A DNA stretch of 64,000 nucleotides from Strigamia acuminata (lineage: Eukaryota > Arthropoda > Chilopoda > Geophilomorpha > Linotaeniidae), in NCBI GenBank assembly GCA_949358305.1, contig CASHSZ010000020.1:1-64000 (forward strand). Direction: 5' to 3'. Position numbers and translations under genes: made by a program. This document shows positions 9,372 to 21,114 of this stretch, one piece after another. Within the stretch, counting starts at the first letter, position 1. Every line of letters begins with the position of its first letter. The notes below the pieces were generated by a model. That model saw nothing but the letters and a program-made list of their open reading frames with translations. It was not told where the DNA came from and made no database searches.

Positions 9372-10448
9372 GTCTTTCTTTTTCGGGTGATATTTTTTTT
9401 ATCCCGTATCGATCGCTACATCGGACACGGGTAGAATGCACGCGACCGCGCGCACATTTAAATAAACGAACGGGTGCCGATACGAGAGCTTATTTTTTGG
9501 GACGAGTCGTCGGGGTTGCCGCCGCCACCACTGCCACCGTTCAGCGACCCCAACCGCTTTTATTCGCCGGGACGGATGCGTTCTATTTTCCGACTCGTTT
9601 ATTTATTTATTTATTTTTTGACCGGCCCGAAGGCCAGTCTGAGACCGAGAGAGGCGTTTCTTTAGTGAAGACGCATACGCCATACGCGAGAACCCGGCTA
9701 CCACGCCACTCGGCGGGTACTGCGCCGCTCGACCGAGCGGCGGGCCCGAGTTCCGCATTCGATCTGAAAGCGTTCGTGAAGCCCGTCGAACGTGTTCGGG
9801 AAAACTCTCGTCCACTACGACGGCGCGAGACCCCCGGAAGATGAAAATAAAATACAAAACGATTGATTTTCTGTAAAAATTTTATTATGACGAGTTGCAA
9901 CGAAGATAACCTAATTAATGACTGGAGCACACGGCGCGAAATTAATCCTATGATCGGGAAATGCATTTATATTTTTTAAAGACTCTGGTTTGACCAGGCA
10001 CGAACGTTTATGTACGAGACCCAACGTCCGATCACGTGACATGTGATATATTTCGCAAAACCACCACGCCGTTTCTCCAAATTAGGTTTTCACGAAACTC
10101 GATTCTATTTTTACCCACGTGGTCACGTGCCCTTCCCGATATCAAAATCGCGTTTTAGCGAAACCCGAAGTTTCGTTTTTAATCGGCTGTTTTTGTTGGA
10201 CACGAAGAAGCGTTATAGCGCGATCGCGCTAAGCGAGATTTGTAAAGTTGAGGATGCGTTACAACACTTTTTCAAAAAGCGGTTTGCCAAGAATGATAAA
10301 ACACGCGCGATCGTGCGGATTGTACGAATAGGTGAAATCCGCAGAATCCGCCACGAGACTGCGAACAGGGGGTCAAGGTATAGGCCGCCGTAATGTTAAA
10401 TATAGGGTCCCTTTCGCACTCCGCGAAATCCGCATGCGCGCCATAAGG
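9372..10448 (-). repeat. Tandem unit 9 (1,077 bp, type II), borders the satellite
   Basis: Hairpin at 9620-9639, palindrome CCGCTCGACCGAGCGG near 9725. The type II extension 9866-10448 is nearly identical to 6864-7448, including the palindrome TAGCGCGATCGCGCTA (10216-10231). It stops at CCATAAGG, where the 140-bp satellite starts with no transition. Confidence 0.85.
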
Positions 10449-10680
10449 CTATTCTCCCAAATCATTGGTTGGATGTTTCTAAAACTTACATTGGAGCCTT
10501 CTACTAAGGTTTAAACACTATTTCTGAACATTCAGAGACATTGGTCTTGTGGTGTTTGTGCTAAGTCAACTGTGATGTGAAATAAGCTCAAAATTTTTTT
10601 TTCAAAATTTATTGCTTGGGTGTTGCTAAAACTTATATTGAAGGCTTCTACTAAGGTTTAAACACTATTTCTGAACGTTC

Positions 10681-13380
10681 AGAGACATTGGTCTTGTGGT
10701 GTTTGTGCTAAGTCAACTGTGATGAGATCAAAAGTCTATTCAACCAAATCATCGCTTGGATGTTGCTAAAACTTACATTGAAGGCTTCTACTAAGGTTTA
10801 AACACTATTTCTGAACATCCAGAGATATTGGTCTTGTGGTGTTTGTGCTAAGTCAACTGTGATGAGATCAAAAGTCTATTCTCCCAAATCATCGGTTGGA
10901 TGTTTCTAAAACTTACATTGGAGCCTTCTACTAAGGTTTAAACACTATTTCTGAACATTCAGAGACATTGGTCTTGTGGTGTTTGTGCTAAGTCAACTGT
11001 GATGAGATCAAAAGTCTATTCTTCCAAATCATTGGTTGGATGTTTCTAAAACTTACATTGGAGCCTTCTACTAGGGTTTAAACACTATTTCTGAACATTC
11101 AGAGACATTGGTCTTGTGGTGTTTGTGCTAAGTCAACTGTGATGAGATCAAAAGTCTATTCTCCCAAATCATTGGTTGGATGTTTCTAAAACTTACATTG
11201 GAGCCTTCTACTAAGGTTTAAACACTATTTCTGAACATTCAGAGACATTGGTCTAGTGGTGTTTGTGCTAAGTCAACTGTGATGTGAAAGAAGCTCAAAA
11301 TTTTTTTTTCAAAATTTATTGCTTGGGTGTTGCTAAAACTTATATTGAAGGCTTCTACTAAGGTTTAAACACTATTTCTGAACATTCAGAGACATTGGTC
11401 TTGTGGTGTTTGTGCTAAGTCAACTGCGATGTGAAATGAGCTCAAAATTTTTTTTTCAAAATTTATTGCTTGGGTGTTGCTAAAACTTATATTGAAGGCT
11501 TCTACTAAGGTTTAAACACTATTTCTGAACATTCAGAGACATTGGACTTGTGGTGTTTGTGCTAAGTCAACTGTGATGAGATCAAAAGTCTATTCTCCCA
11601 AATCTTCGGTTGGATGTTTCTAAAACTTACATTGGAGCCTTCTACTAAGGTTTAAACACTATTTCTGAACATTCAGAGACATTGGTCTTGTGGTGTTTGT
11701 GCTAAGTCAACTGTGATGAGATCAAAAGTCTATTCTCCCAAATCATTGGTTGGATGTTTCTAAAACTTACATTGGAGCCTTCTACTAAGGTTTAAACACT
11801 ATTTCTGAACATTCAGAGACATTGGTCTTGTGGTGTTTGTGCTAAGTCAACTGTGATGAGATCAAAAGTCTATTCTCCCAAATCATCGGTTGAATGTTTC
11901 TAAAACTTACATTGGAGCCTTCTACTAAGGTTTAAACACTATTTCTGAACATTCAGAGACATTGGTCTTGTGGTGTTTGTGCTAAGTCAACTGTGATGAG
12001 ATCAAAAGTCTATTCTCCCAAATCATTGGTTGGATGTTTCTAAAACTTACATTGGAGCCTTCTACTAAGGTTTAAACACTATTTCTGAACATTCAGAGAC
12101 ATTGGTCTTGTGGTGTTTGTGCTAAGTCAACTGTGATGAGATCAAAAGTCTATTCTCCCAAATCATTGGTTGGATGTTTCTAAAACTTACATTGGAGCCT
12201 TCTACTAGGGTTTAAACACTATTTCTGAACATTCAGAGACATTGGTCTTGTGGTGTTTGTGCTAAGTCAACTGTGATGAGATCAAAAGTCTATTCTCCCA
12301 AATCATTGGTTGGATGTTTCTAAAACTTACATTGGAGCCTTCTACTAAGGTTTAAACACTATTTCTGAACATTCAGAGACATTGGTCTTGTGGTGTTTGT
12401 GCTAAGTCAACTGTGATGTGAAAGAAGCTCAAAATTTTTTTTTCAAAATTTATTGCTTGGGTGTTGCTAAAACTTATATTGAAGGCTTCTACTAAGGTTT
12501 AAACACTATTTCTGAACATTCAGAGACATTGGTCTTGTGGTGTTTGTGCTAAGTCAACTGCGATGTGAAATGAGCTCAAAATTTTTTTTTCAAAATTTAT
12601 TGCTTGGGTGTTGCTAAAACTTATATTGAAGGCTTCTACTAAGGTTTAAACATTATTTCTAAACATTCAGAGACATTGGTCTTGTGGTGTTTGTGCTAAG
12701 TCAACTGTGATGAGATCAAAGTCTATTCTCCCAAATCATTGGTTAGATGTTTCTAAAACTTACATTGGAGCCTTCTACTAAGGTTTAAACACTATTTCTG
12801 AACATTCAGAGACATTGGTCTTGTGGTGTTTGTGCTAAGTCAACTGCGATGTGAAATGAGCTCAAAATTTTTTTTTCAAAATTTATTGCTTGGGTGTTGC
12901 TAAAACTTATATTGAAGGCTTCTACTAAGGTTTAAACATTATTTCTAAACATTCAGAGACATTGGTCTTGTGGTGTTTGTGCTAAGTCAACTGTGATGAG
13001 ATCAAAAGTCTATTCTCCCAAATCATCGGTTGGATGTTTCTAAAACTTACATTGGAGCCTTCTACTAAGGTTTAAACACTATTTCTAAACATTCAGAGAC
13101 ATTGGTCTTGTGGTGTTTGTGCTAAGTCAACTGCGATGTGAAATATGCTCAAAATTTTTTTTTCAAAATTTATTGCTTGGGTGTTGCTAAAACTTATATT
13201 GAAGGCTTCTACTAAGGTTTAAACATTATTTCTAAACATTCAGAGACATTGGTCTTGTGGTGTTTGTGCTAAGTCAACTGTGATGAGATCAAAGTCTATT
13301 CTCCCAAATCATTGGTTAGATGTTTCTAAAACTTACATTGGAGCCTTCTACTAAGGTTTAAACACTATTTCTGAACATTC
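10681..13380. repeat. 2,700-bp higher-order repeat, copy 1
   Basis: 19 monomers (13 A, 6 B, two of the A copies 139 bp: 13x140 + 6x147 - 2 = 2,700). The next 2,700 bases repeat it almost perfectly; the one difference I noticed is AATCTTCGG at 11601 against AATCATCGG at 14301. B monomers start near 11281, 11428, 12415, 12562, 12846 and 13134. Confidence 0.92.
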
Positions 13381-16080
13381 AGAGACATTGGTCTTGTGGT
13401 GTTTGTGCTAAGTCAACTGTGATGAGATCAAAAGTCTATTCAACCAAATCATCGCTTGGATGTTGCTAAAACTTACATTGAAGGCTTCTACTAAGGTTTA
13501 AACACTATTTCTGAACATCCAGAGATATTGGTCTTGTGGTGTTTGTGCTAAGTCAACTGTGATGAGATCAAAAGTCTATTCTCCCAAATCATCGGTTGGA
13601 TGTTTCTAAAACTTACATTGGAGCCTTCTACTAAGGTTTAAACACTATTTCTGAACATTCAGAGACATTGGTCTTGTGGTGTTTGTGCTAAGTCAACTGT
13701 GATGAGATCAAAAGTCTATTCTTCCAAATCATTGGTTGGATGTTTCTAAAACTTACATTGGAGCCTTCTACTAGGGTTTAAACACTATTTCTGAACATTC
13801 AGAGACATTGGTCTTGTGGTGTTTGTGCTAAGTCAACTGTGATGAGATCAAAAGTCTATTCTCCCAAATCATTGGTTGGATGTTTCTAAAACTTACATTG
13901 GAGCCTTCTACTAAGGTTTAAACACTATTTCTGAACATTCAGAGACATTGGTCTAGTGGTGTTTGTGCTAAGTCAACTGTGATGTGAAAGAAGCTCAAAA
14001 TTTTTTTTTCAAAATTTATTGCTTGGGTGTTGCTAAAACTTATATTGAAGGCTTCTACTAAGGTTTAAACACTATTTCTGAACATTCAGAGACATTGGTC
14101 TTGTGGTGTTTGTGCTAAGTCAACTGCGATGTGAAATGAGCTCAAAATTTTTTTTTCAAAATTTATTGCTTGGGTGTTGCTAAAACTTATATTGAAGGCT
14201 TCTACTAAGGTTTAAACACTATTTCTGAACATTCAGAGACATTGGACTTGTGGTGTTTGTGCTAAGTCAACTGTGATGAGATCAAAAGTCTATTCTCCCA
14301 AATCATCGGTTGGATGTTTCTAAAACTTACATTGGAGCCTTCTACTAAGGTTTAAACACTATTTCTGAACATTCAGAGACATTGGTCTTGTGGTGTTTGT
14401 GCTAAGTCAACTGTGATGAGATCAAAAGTCTATTCTCCCAAATCATTGGTTGGATGTTTCTAAAACTTACATTGGAGCCTTCTACTAAGGTTTAAACACT
14501 ATTTCTGAACATTCAGAGACATTGGTCTTGTGGTGTTTGTGCTAAGTCAACTGTGATGAGATCAAAAGTCTATTCTCCCAAATCATCGGTTGAATGTTTC
14601 TAAAACTTACATTGGAGCCTTCTACTAAGGTTTAAACACTATTTCTGAACATTCAGAGACATTGGTCTTGTGGTGTTTGTGCTAAGTCAACTGTGATGAG
14701 ATCAAAAGTCTATTCTCCCAAATCATTGGTTGGATGTTTCTAAAACTTACATTGGAGCCTTCTACTAAGGTTTAAACACTATTTCTGAACATTCAGAGAC
14801 ATTGGTCTTGTGGTGTTTGTGCTAAGTCAACTGTGATGAGATCAAAAGTCTATTCTCCCAAATCATTGGTTGGATGTTTCTAAAACTTACATTGGAGCCT
14901 TCTACTAGGGTTTAAACACTATTTCTGAACATTCAGAGACATTGGTCTTGTGGTGTTTGTGCTAAGTCAACTGTGATGAGATCAAAAGTCTATTCTCCCA
15001 AATCATTGGTTGGATGTTTCTAAAACTTACATTGGAGCCTTCTACTAAGGTTTAAACACTATTTCTGAACATTCAGAGACATTGGTCTTGTGGTGTTTGT
15101 GCTAAGTCAACTGTGATGTGAAAGAAGCTCAAAATTTTTTTTTCAAAATTTATTGCTTGGGTGTTGCTAAAACTTATATTGAAGGCTTCTACTAAGGTTT
15201 AAACACTATTTCTGAACATTCAGAGACATTGGTCTTGTGGTGTTTGTGCTAAGTCAACTGCGATGTGAAATGAGCTCAAAATTTTTTTTTCAAAATTTAT
15301 TGCTTGGGTGTTGCTAAAACTTATATTGAAGGCTTCTACTAAGGTTTAAACATTATTTCTAAACATTCAGAGACATTGGTCTTGTGGTGTTTGTGCTAAG
15401 TCAACTGTGATGAGATCAAAGTCTATTCTCCCAAATCATTGGTTAGATGTTTCTAAAACTTACATTGGAGCCTTCTACTAAGGTTTAAACACTATTTCTG
15501 AACATTCAGAGACATTGGTCTTGTGGTGTTTGTGCTAAGTCAACTGCGATGTGAAATGAGCTCAAAATTTTTTTTTCAAAATTTATTGCTTGGGTGTTGC
15601 TAAAACTTATATTGAAGGCTTCTACTAAGGTTTAAACATTATTTCTAAACATTCAGAGACATTGGTCTTGTGGTGTTTGTGCTAAGTCAACTGTGATGAG
15701 ATCAAAAGTCTATTCTCCCAAATCATCGGTTGGATGTTTCTAAAACTTACATTGGAGCCTTCTACTAAGGTTTAAACACTATTTCTAAACATTCAGAGAC
15801 ATTGGTCTTGTGGTGTTTGTGCTAAGTCAACTGCGATGTGAAATATGCTCAAAATTTTTTTTTCAAAATTTATTGCTTGGGTGTTGCTAAAACTTATATT
15901 GAAGGCTTCTACTAAGGTTTAAACATTATTTCTAAACATTCAGAGACATTGGTCTTGTGGTGTTTGTGCTAAGTCAACTGTGATGAGATCAAAGTCTATT
16001 CTCCCAAATCATTGGTTAGATGTTTCTAAAACTTACATTGGAGCCTTCTACTAAGGTTTAAACACTATTTCTGAACATTC
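13381..16080. repeat. 2,700-bp higher-order repeat, copy 2
   Basis: Same monomer order as copy 1 with landmarks shifted by exactly 2,700 (CAACCAAATCATCGCTTGG at 10741, 13441 and 16141). A third copy starts at 16081 and diverges near 16420, where CTTCCAAATCATTGG is replaced by CTCCCAAATCATCGG. Confidence 0.92.
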
Positions 16081-16680
16081 AGAGACATTGGTCTTGTGGT
16101 GTTTGTGCTAAGTCAACTGTGATGAGATCAAAAGTCTATTCAACCAAATCATCGCTTGGATGTTGCTAAAACTTACATTGAAGGCTTCTACTAAGGTTTA
16201 AACACTATTTCTGAACATCCAGAGATATTGGTCTTGTGGTGTTTGTGCTAAGTCAACTGTGATGAGATCAAAAGTCTATTCTCCCAAATCATCGGTTGGA
16301 TGTTTCTAAAACTTACATTGGAGCCTTCTACTAAGGTTTAAACACTATTTCTGAACATTCAGAGACATTGGTCTTGTGGTGTTTGTGCTAAGTCAACTGT
16401 GATGAGATCAAAAGTCTATTCTCCCAAATCATCGGTTGGATGTTTCTAAAACTTACATTGGAGCCTTCTACTAAGGTTTAAACACTATTTCTGAACATTC
16501 AGAGACATTGGTCTTGTGGTGTTTGTGCTAAGTCAACTGTGATGAGATCAAAATTCTATTCTCCCAAATCATTGGTTGGATGTTTCTAAAACTTACATTG
16601 GAGCCTTCTACTAAGGTTTAAACACTATTTCTGAACATTCAGAGACATTGGTCTTGTGGTGTTTGTGCTAAGTCAACTGT

Positions 16681-17666
16681 GATGTGAAATAAGCTCAAAA
16701 TTTTTTTTTCAAAATTTATTGCTTGGGTGTTGCTAAAACTTATATTGAAGGCTTCTACTAAGGTTTAAACACTATTTCTGAACGTTCAGAGACATTGGTC
16801 TTGTGGTGTTTGTGCTAAGTCAACTGTGATGAGATCAAAAGTCTATTCAACCAAATCATCGCTTGGATGTTGCTAAAACTTACATTGAAGGCTTCTACTA
16901 AGGTTTAAACACTATTTCTGAACATCCAGAGATATTGGTCTTGTGGTGTTTGTGCTAAGTCAACTGTGATGAGATCAAAAGTCTATTCTCCCAAATCATC
17001 GGTTAGATGTTTCTAAAACTTACATTGGAGCCTTCTACTAAGGTTTAAACACTATTTCTGAACATTCAGAGACATTGGTCTTGTGGTGTTTGTGCTAAGT
17101 CAACTGTGATGAGATCAAAGTCTATTCTCCCAAATCATTGGTTAGATGTTTCTAAAACTTACATTGGAGCCTTCTACTAAGGTTTAAACACTATTTCTGA
17201 ACATTCAGAGACATTGGTCTTGTGGTGTTTGTGCTAAGTCAACTGTGATGAGATCAAAAGTCTATTCAACCAAATCATCGCTTGGATGTTTCTAAAACTT
17301 ACATTGGAGCCTTCTACTAAGGTTTAAACACTATTTCTGAACATTCAGAGACATTGGTCTTGTGGTGTTTGTGCTAAGTCAACTGTGATGAGATCAAAAG
17401 TCTATTCTCCCAAATCATCGGTTGGATGTTTCTAAAACTTACATTGGAGCCTTCTACTAAGGTTTAAACACTATTTCTGAACATTCAGAGACATTGGTCT
17501 TGTGGTGTTTGTGCTAAGTCAACTGTGATGAGATCAAAATTCTATTCTCCCAAATCATTGGTTGGATGTTTCTAAAACTTACATTGGAGCCTTCTACTAA
17601 GGTTTAAACACTATTTCTGAACATTCAGAGACATTGGTCTTGTGGTGTTTGTGCTAAGTCAACTGT
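16681..17666. repeat. 986-bp higher-order repeat (7 monomers)
   Basis: One B plus six A monomers, one of them 139 bp. The A monomer near 17267-17300 is a hybrid (see findings). Confidence 0.85.
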
Positions 17667-18792
17667 GATGTGAAATAAGCTCAAAATTTTTTTTTCAAAA
17701 TTTATTGCTTGGGTGTTGCTAAAACTTATATTGAAGGCTTCTACTAAGGTTTAAACACTATTTCTGAACGTTCAGAGACATTGGTCTTGTGGTGTTTGTG
17801 CTAAGTCAACTGTGATGAGATCAAAAGTCTATTCAACCAAATCATCGCTTGGATGTTGCTAAAACTTACATTGAAGGCTTCTACTAAGGTTTAAACACTA
17901 TTTCTGAACATCCAGAGATATTGGTCTTGTGGTGTTTGTGCTAAGTCAACTGTGATGAGATCAAAAGTCTATTCTCCCAAATCATCGGTTAGATGTTTCT
18001 AAAACTTACATTGGAGCCTTCTACTAAGGTTTAAACACTATTTCTGAACATTCAGAGACATTGGTCTTGTGGTGTTTGTGCTAAGTCAACTGTGATGAGA
18101 TCAAAGTCTATTCTCCCAAATCATTGGTTAGATGTTTCTAAAACTTACATTGGAGCCTTCTACTAAGGTTTAAACACTATTTCTGAACATTCAGAGACAT
18201 TGGTCTTGTGGTGTTTGTGCTAAGTCAACTGTGATGAGATCAAAAGTCTATTCAACCAAATCATCGCTTGGATGTTGCTAAAACTTACATTGAAGGCTTC
18301 TACTAAGGTTTAAACACTATTTCTGAACATCCAGAGATATTGGTCTTGTGGTGTTTGTGCTAAGTCAACTGTGATGAGATCAAAAGTCTATTCTCCCAAA
18401 TCATCGGTTGGATGTTTCTAAAACTTACATTGGAGCCTTCTACTAAGGTTTAAACACTATTTCTGAACATTCAGAGACATTGGTCTTGTGGTGTTTGTGC
18501 TAAGTCAACTGTGATGAGATCAAAAGTCTATTCTCCCAAATCATCGGTTGGATGTTTCTAAAACTTACATTGGAGCCTTCTACTAAGGTTTAAACACTAT
18601 TTCTGAACATTCAGAGACATTGGTCTTGTGGTGTTTGTGCTAAGTCAACTGTGATGAGATCAAAATTCTATTCTCCCAAATCATTGGTTGGATGTTTCTA
18701 AAACTTACATTGGAGCCTTCTACTAAGGTTTAAACACTATTTCTGAACATTCAGAGACATTGGTCTTGTGGTGTTTGTGCTAATTCAACTGT
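17667..18792. repeat. 1,126-bp higher-order repeat (8 monomers)
   Basis: Same order as the 986-bp repeat plus one extra 140-bp A monomer, the one missing from the hybrid in the preceding copy. The next B monomer starts at 18793 (GATGTGAAATAAGC). Confidence 0.85.
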
Positions 18793-20280
18793 GATGTGAA
18801 ATAAGCTCAAAATTTTTTTTTCAAAATTTATTGCTTGGGTGTTGCTAAAACTTATATTGAAGGCTTCTACTAAGGTTTAAACACTATTTCTGAACGTTCA
18901 GAGACATTGGTCTTGTGGTGTTTGTGCTAAGTCAACTGTGATGAGATCAAAAGTCTATTCAACCAAATCATCGCTTGGATGTTGCTAAAACTTACATTGA
19001 AGGCTTCTACTAAGGTTTAAACACTATTTCTGAACATCCAGAGATATTGGTCTTGTGGTGTTTGTGCTAAGTCAACTGTGATGAGATCAAAAGTCTATTC
19101 TCCCAAATCATCGGTTAGATGTTTCTAAAACTTACATTGGAGCCTTCTACTAAGGTTTAAACACTATTTCTGAACATTCAGAGACATTGGTCTTGTGGTG
19201 TTTGTGCTAAGTCAACTGTGATGAGATCAAAAGTCTATTCTTCCAAATCATTGGTTGGATGTTTCTAAAACTTACATTGGAGCCTTCTACTAGGGTTTAA
19301 ACACTATTTCTGAACATTCAGAGACATTGGTCTTGTGGTGTTTGTGCTAAGTCAACTGTGATGAGATCAAAAGTCTATTCTCCCAAATCATTGGTTGGAT
19401 GTTTCTAAAACTTACATTGGAGCCTTCTACTAAGGTTTAAACACTATTTCTGAACATTCAGAGACATTGGTCTAGTGGTGTTTGTGCTAAGTCAACTGCG
19501 ATGTGAAATAAGCTCAAAATTTTTTTTTCAAAATTTATTGCTTGGGTGTTGCTAAAACTTATATTGAAGGCTTCTACTAAGGTTTAAACACTATTTCTGA
19601 GCATTCAGAGACATTGGACTTGTGGTGTTTGTGCTAAGTCAACTGTGATGAGATCAAAAGTCTATTCTCCCAAATCATCGGTTGGATGTTTCTAAAACTT
19701 ACATTGGAGCCTTCTACTAAGGTTTAAACACTATTTCTGAACATTCAGAGACATTGGTCTTGTGGTGTTTGTGCTAAGTCAACTGTGATGAGATCAAAAG
19801 TCTATTCTCCCAAATCATTGGTTGGATGTTTCTAAAACTTACATTGGAGCCTTCTACTAAGGTTTAAACACTATTTCTGAACATTCAGAGACATTGGTCT
19901 TGTGGTGTTTGTGCTAAGTCAACTGTGATGAGATCAAAAGTCTATTCTCCCAAATCATCGGTTGAATGTTTCTAAAACTTACATTGGAGCCTTCTACTAA
20001 GGTTTAAACACTATTTCTGAACATTCAGAGACATTGGTCTTGTGGTGTTTGTGCTAAGTCAACTGTGATGAGATCAAAAGTTTATTCTCCCAAATCATCG
20101 GTTGAATGTTTCTAAAACTTACATTGGAGCCTTCTACTAAAGTTTAAACACTATTTCTGAACATTCAGAGACATTGGTCTTGTGGTGTTTGTGCTAAGTC
20201 AACTGTGATGAGATCAAAAGTCTATTCTCCCAAATCATCGGTTGGATGTTTCTAAAACTTACATTGGAGCCTTCTACTAA

Positions 20281-20284
20281 GGTT
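20281..20284. other. TE1 target-site duplication, left (GGTT)
   Basis: GGTT precedes the left LTR and is repeated at 32075-32078 after the right LTR. Removing TE1 and one GGTT restores CTACTAAGGTTTAAACAC, the normal monomer. Confidence 0.93.
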
Positions 20285-20915
20285 TGTCGTGATTCGACTT
20301 TGTGGTTAAAGATAATAAATAATACACTCGGGAATACAATATATTTCAAATACTGCTTTATTAAAACACGCTTACTAATACAAATATAAGTCAAGATGTT
20401 TCCTGTGTTGGTCCTCGGATTCGGCTGCGAATACGAGTTGCCGCTAAACAATGGCGGATCCAATTGTTTAGTCCTACGCGTGGTCTATGTTTGTTGTCTA
20501 GGGTATTTCCACGTGTTATTATGAACACGCGAGAATTCGCTTTCTCGTGCGAATTAAACGAATATCGTTCGAATATTTATTCTAGCGTAGATTGGCTACG
20601 CTAAATAAATGTGGCTGTTGTACAGTTGAGATGGTCAGCGGGCACCGGTCCTCGATCAATCCGTGAAACGGCCTGAAAGGTGAGGTAAATGGTGCTCTTG
20701 CTGAAATGTGGTAACTGTAGTGTCGTTTCCGGTCAAGTATCGGCGTTATATACTAACCGGAAATGACGTCATATGCAAATCCTTCCGATTATGCAGGTTC
20801 GCAGAAACACGAGACTAGTCAGTCTAGTCGGTATTTCTAGCGCGCTCTAGTGGCGAGTATTAGTAACACAATAATCACCGCTAATTACTTCTTCAGGTGA
20901 TGCCGAATCACCACA
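20285..20915 (-). repeat. TE1 3' LTR (631 bp)
   Basis: On + it starts TGTCGTGATTCG and ends GAATCACCACA; on the minus strand TGTGGTGATTC..ACGACA, the usual TG..CA ends. It contains a TATA-like element (20746-20752), AATAAA (20576-20581 on the minus strand) and a perfect 8-bp stem TAGCGTAG..CTACGCTA with a 5-base loop at 20583-20603, just ahead of AATAAA on the minus strand. Confidence 0.95.
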
Positions 20916-20934
20916 CGTCCCTCCCCGAGAAGAA
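20916..20934 (-). other. TE1 polypurine tract
   Basis: On the minus strand TTCTTCTCGGGGAGGGACG abuts the 3' LTR. GGGGAGGGA is the likely primer region for plus-strand synthesis. Confidence 0.65.
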
Positions 20935-21114
20935 ATCATCGGGGTCCCTTAAATAAAAGGAGGAACAATATCTAATCATAAAATAATCTTTTTATTTAAA
21001 TGATGATGAATGGTGCATAAAATATTTTACATTCTTAAATAATTGATACGCAAACAAATAATAATAATTTCCTAGTTTGGAGAAGACAGTCTTCTCGTCA
21101 CGATTTCTAATTAC
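20935..21114 (-). other. TE1 3' non-coding segment
   Basis: A/T-rich sequence between the ORF3 stop and the purine tract. No coding feature is seen. Confidence 0.6.

Larger units (their letters stand above)
10449..20284. repeat. Satellite array, block 1 (about 70 monomers)
   Basis: Tandem monomers of two classes. A is 140 bp, from GATGAGATCAAAAGTCTATT to AGTCAACTGT. B is 147 bp, from GATGTGAAAG/T..GCTCAAAATT with a T9 run. A few A copies are 139 bp (one A lost in GATCAAAGTC). A and B agree closely over the second half (CTACTAAGGTTTAAACAC to AAGTCAACTG) and differ in the first 60-70 bases. Every monomer carries GGTTTAAACA or a close variant. No gene is present. The block ends at the TE1 insertion. 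Confidence 0.98.

Noticed and set aside
1303-9966. Many frames of 60-160 codons in the left repeat array (for example with DRPEGQSETE or LTGPKASLRPR)
   Set aside because: They recur because the hairpin DNA recurs, exist in several frames at once, and break at different places in each unit. No codon-level conservation is evident.
20194-20463. Frame starting MDPPLFSGN in the TE1 LTR (again at 31422-31622)
   Set aside because: It lies in the LTR and runs out into different sequences at the two copies (satellite versus leader); no motif. A chance frame.
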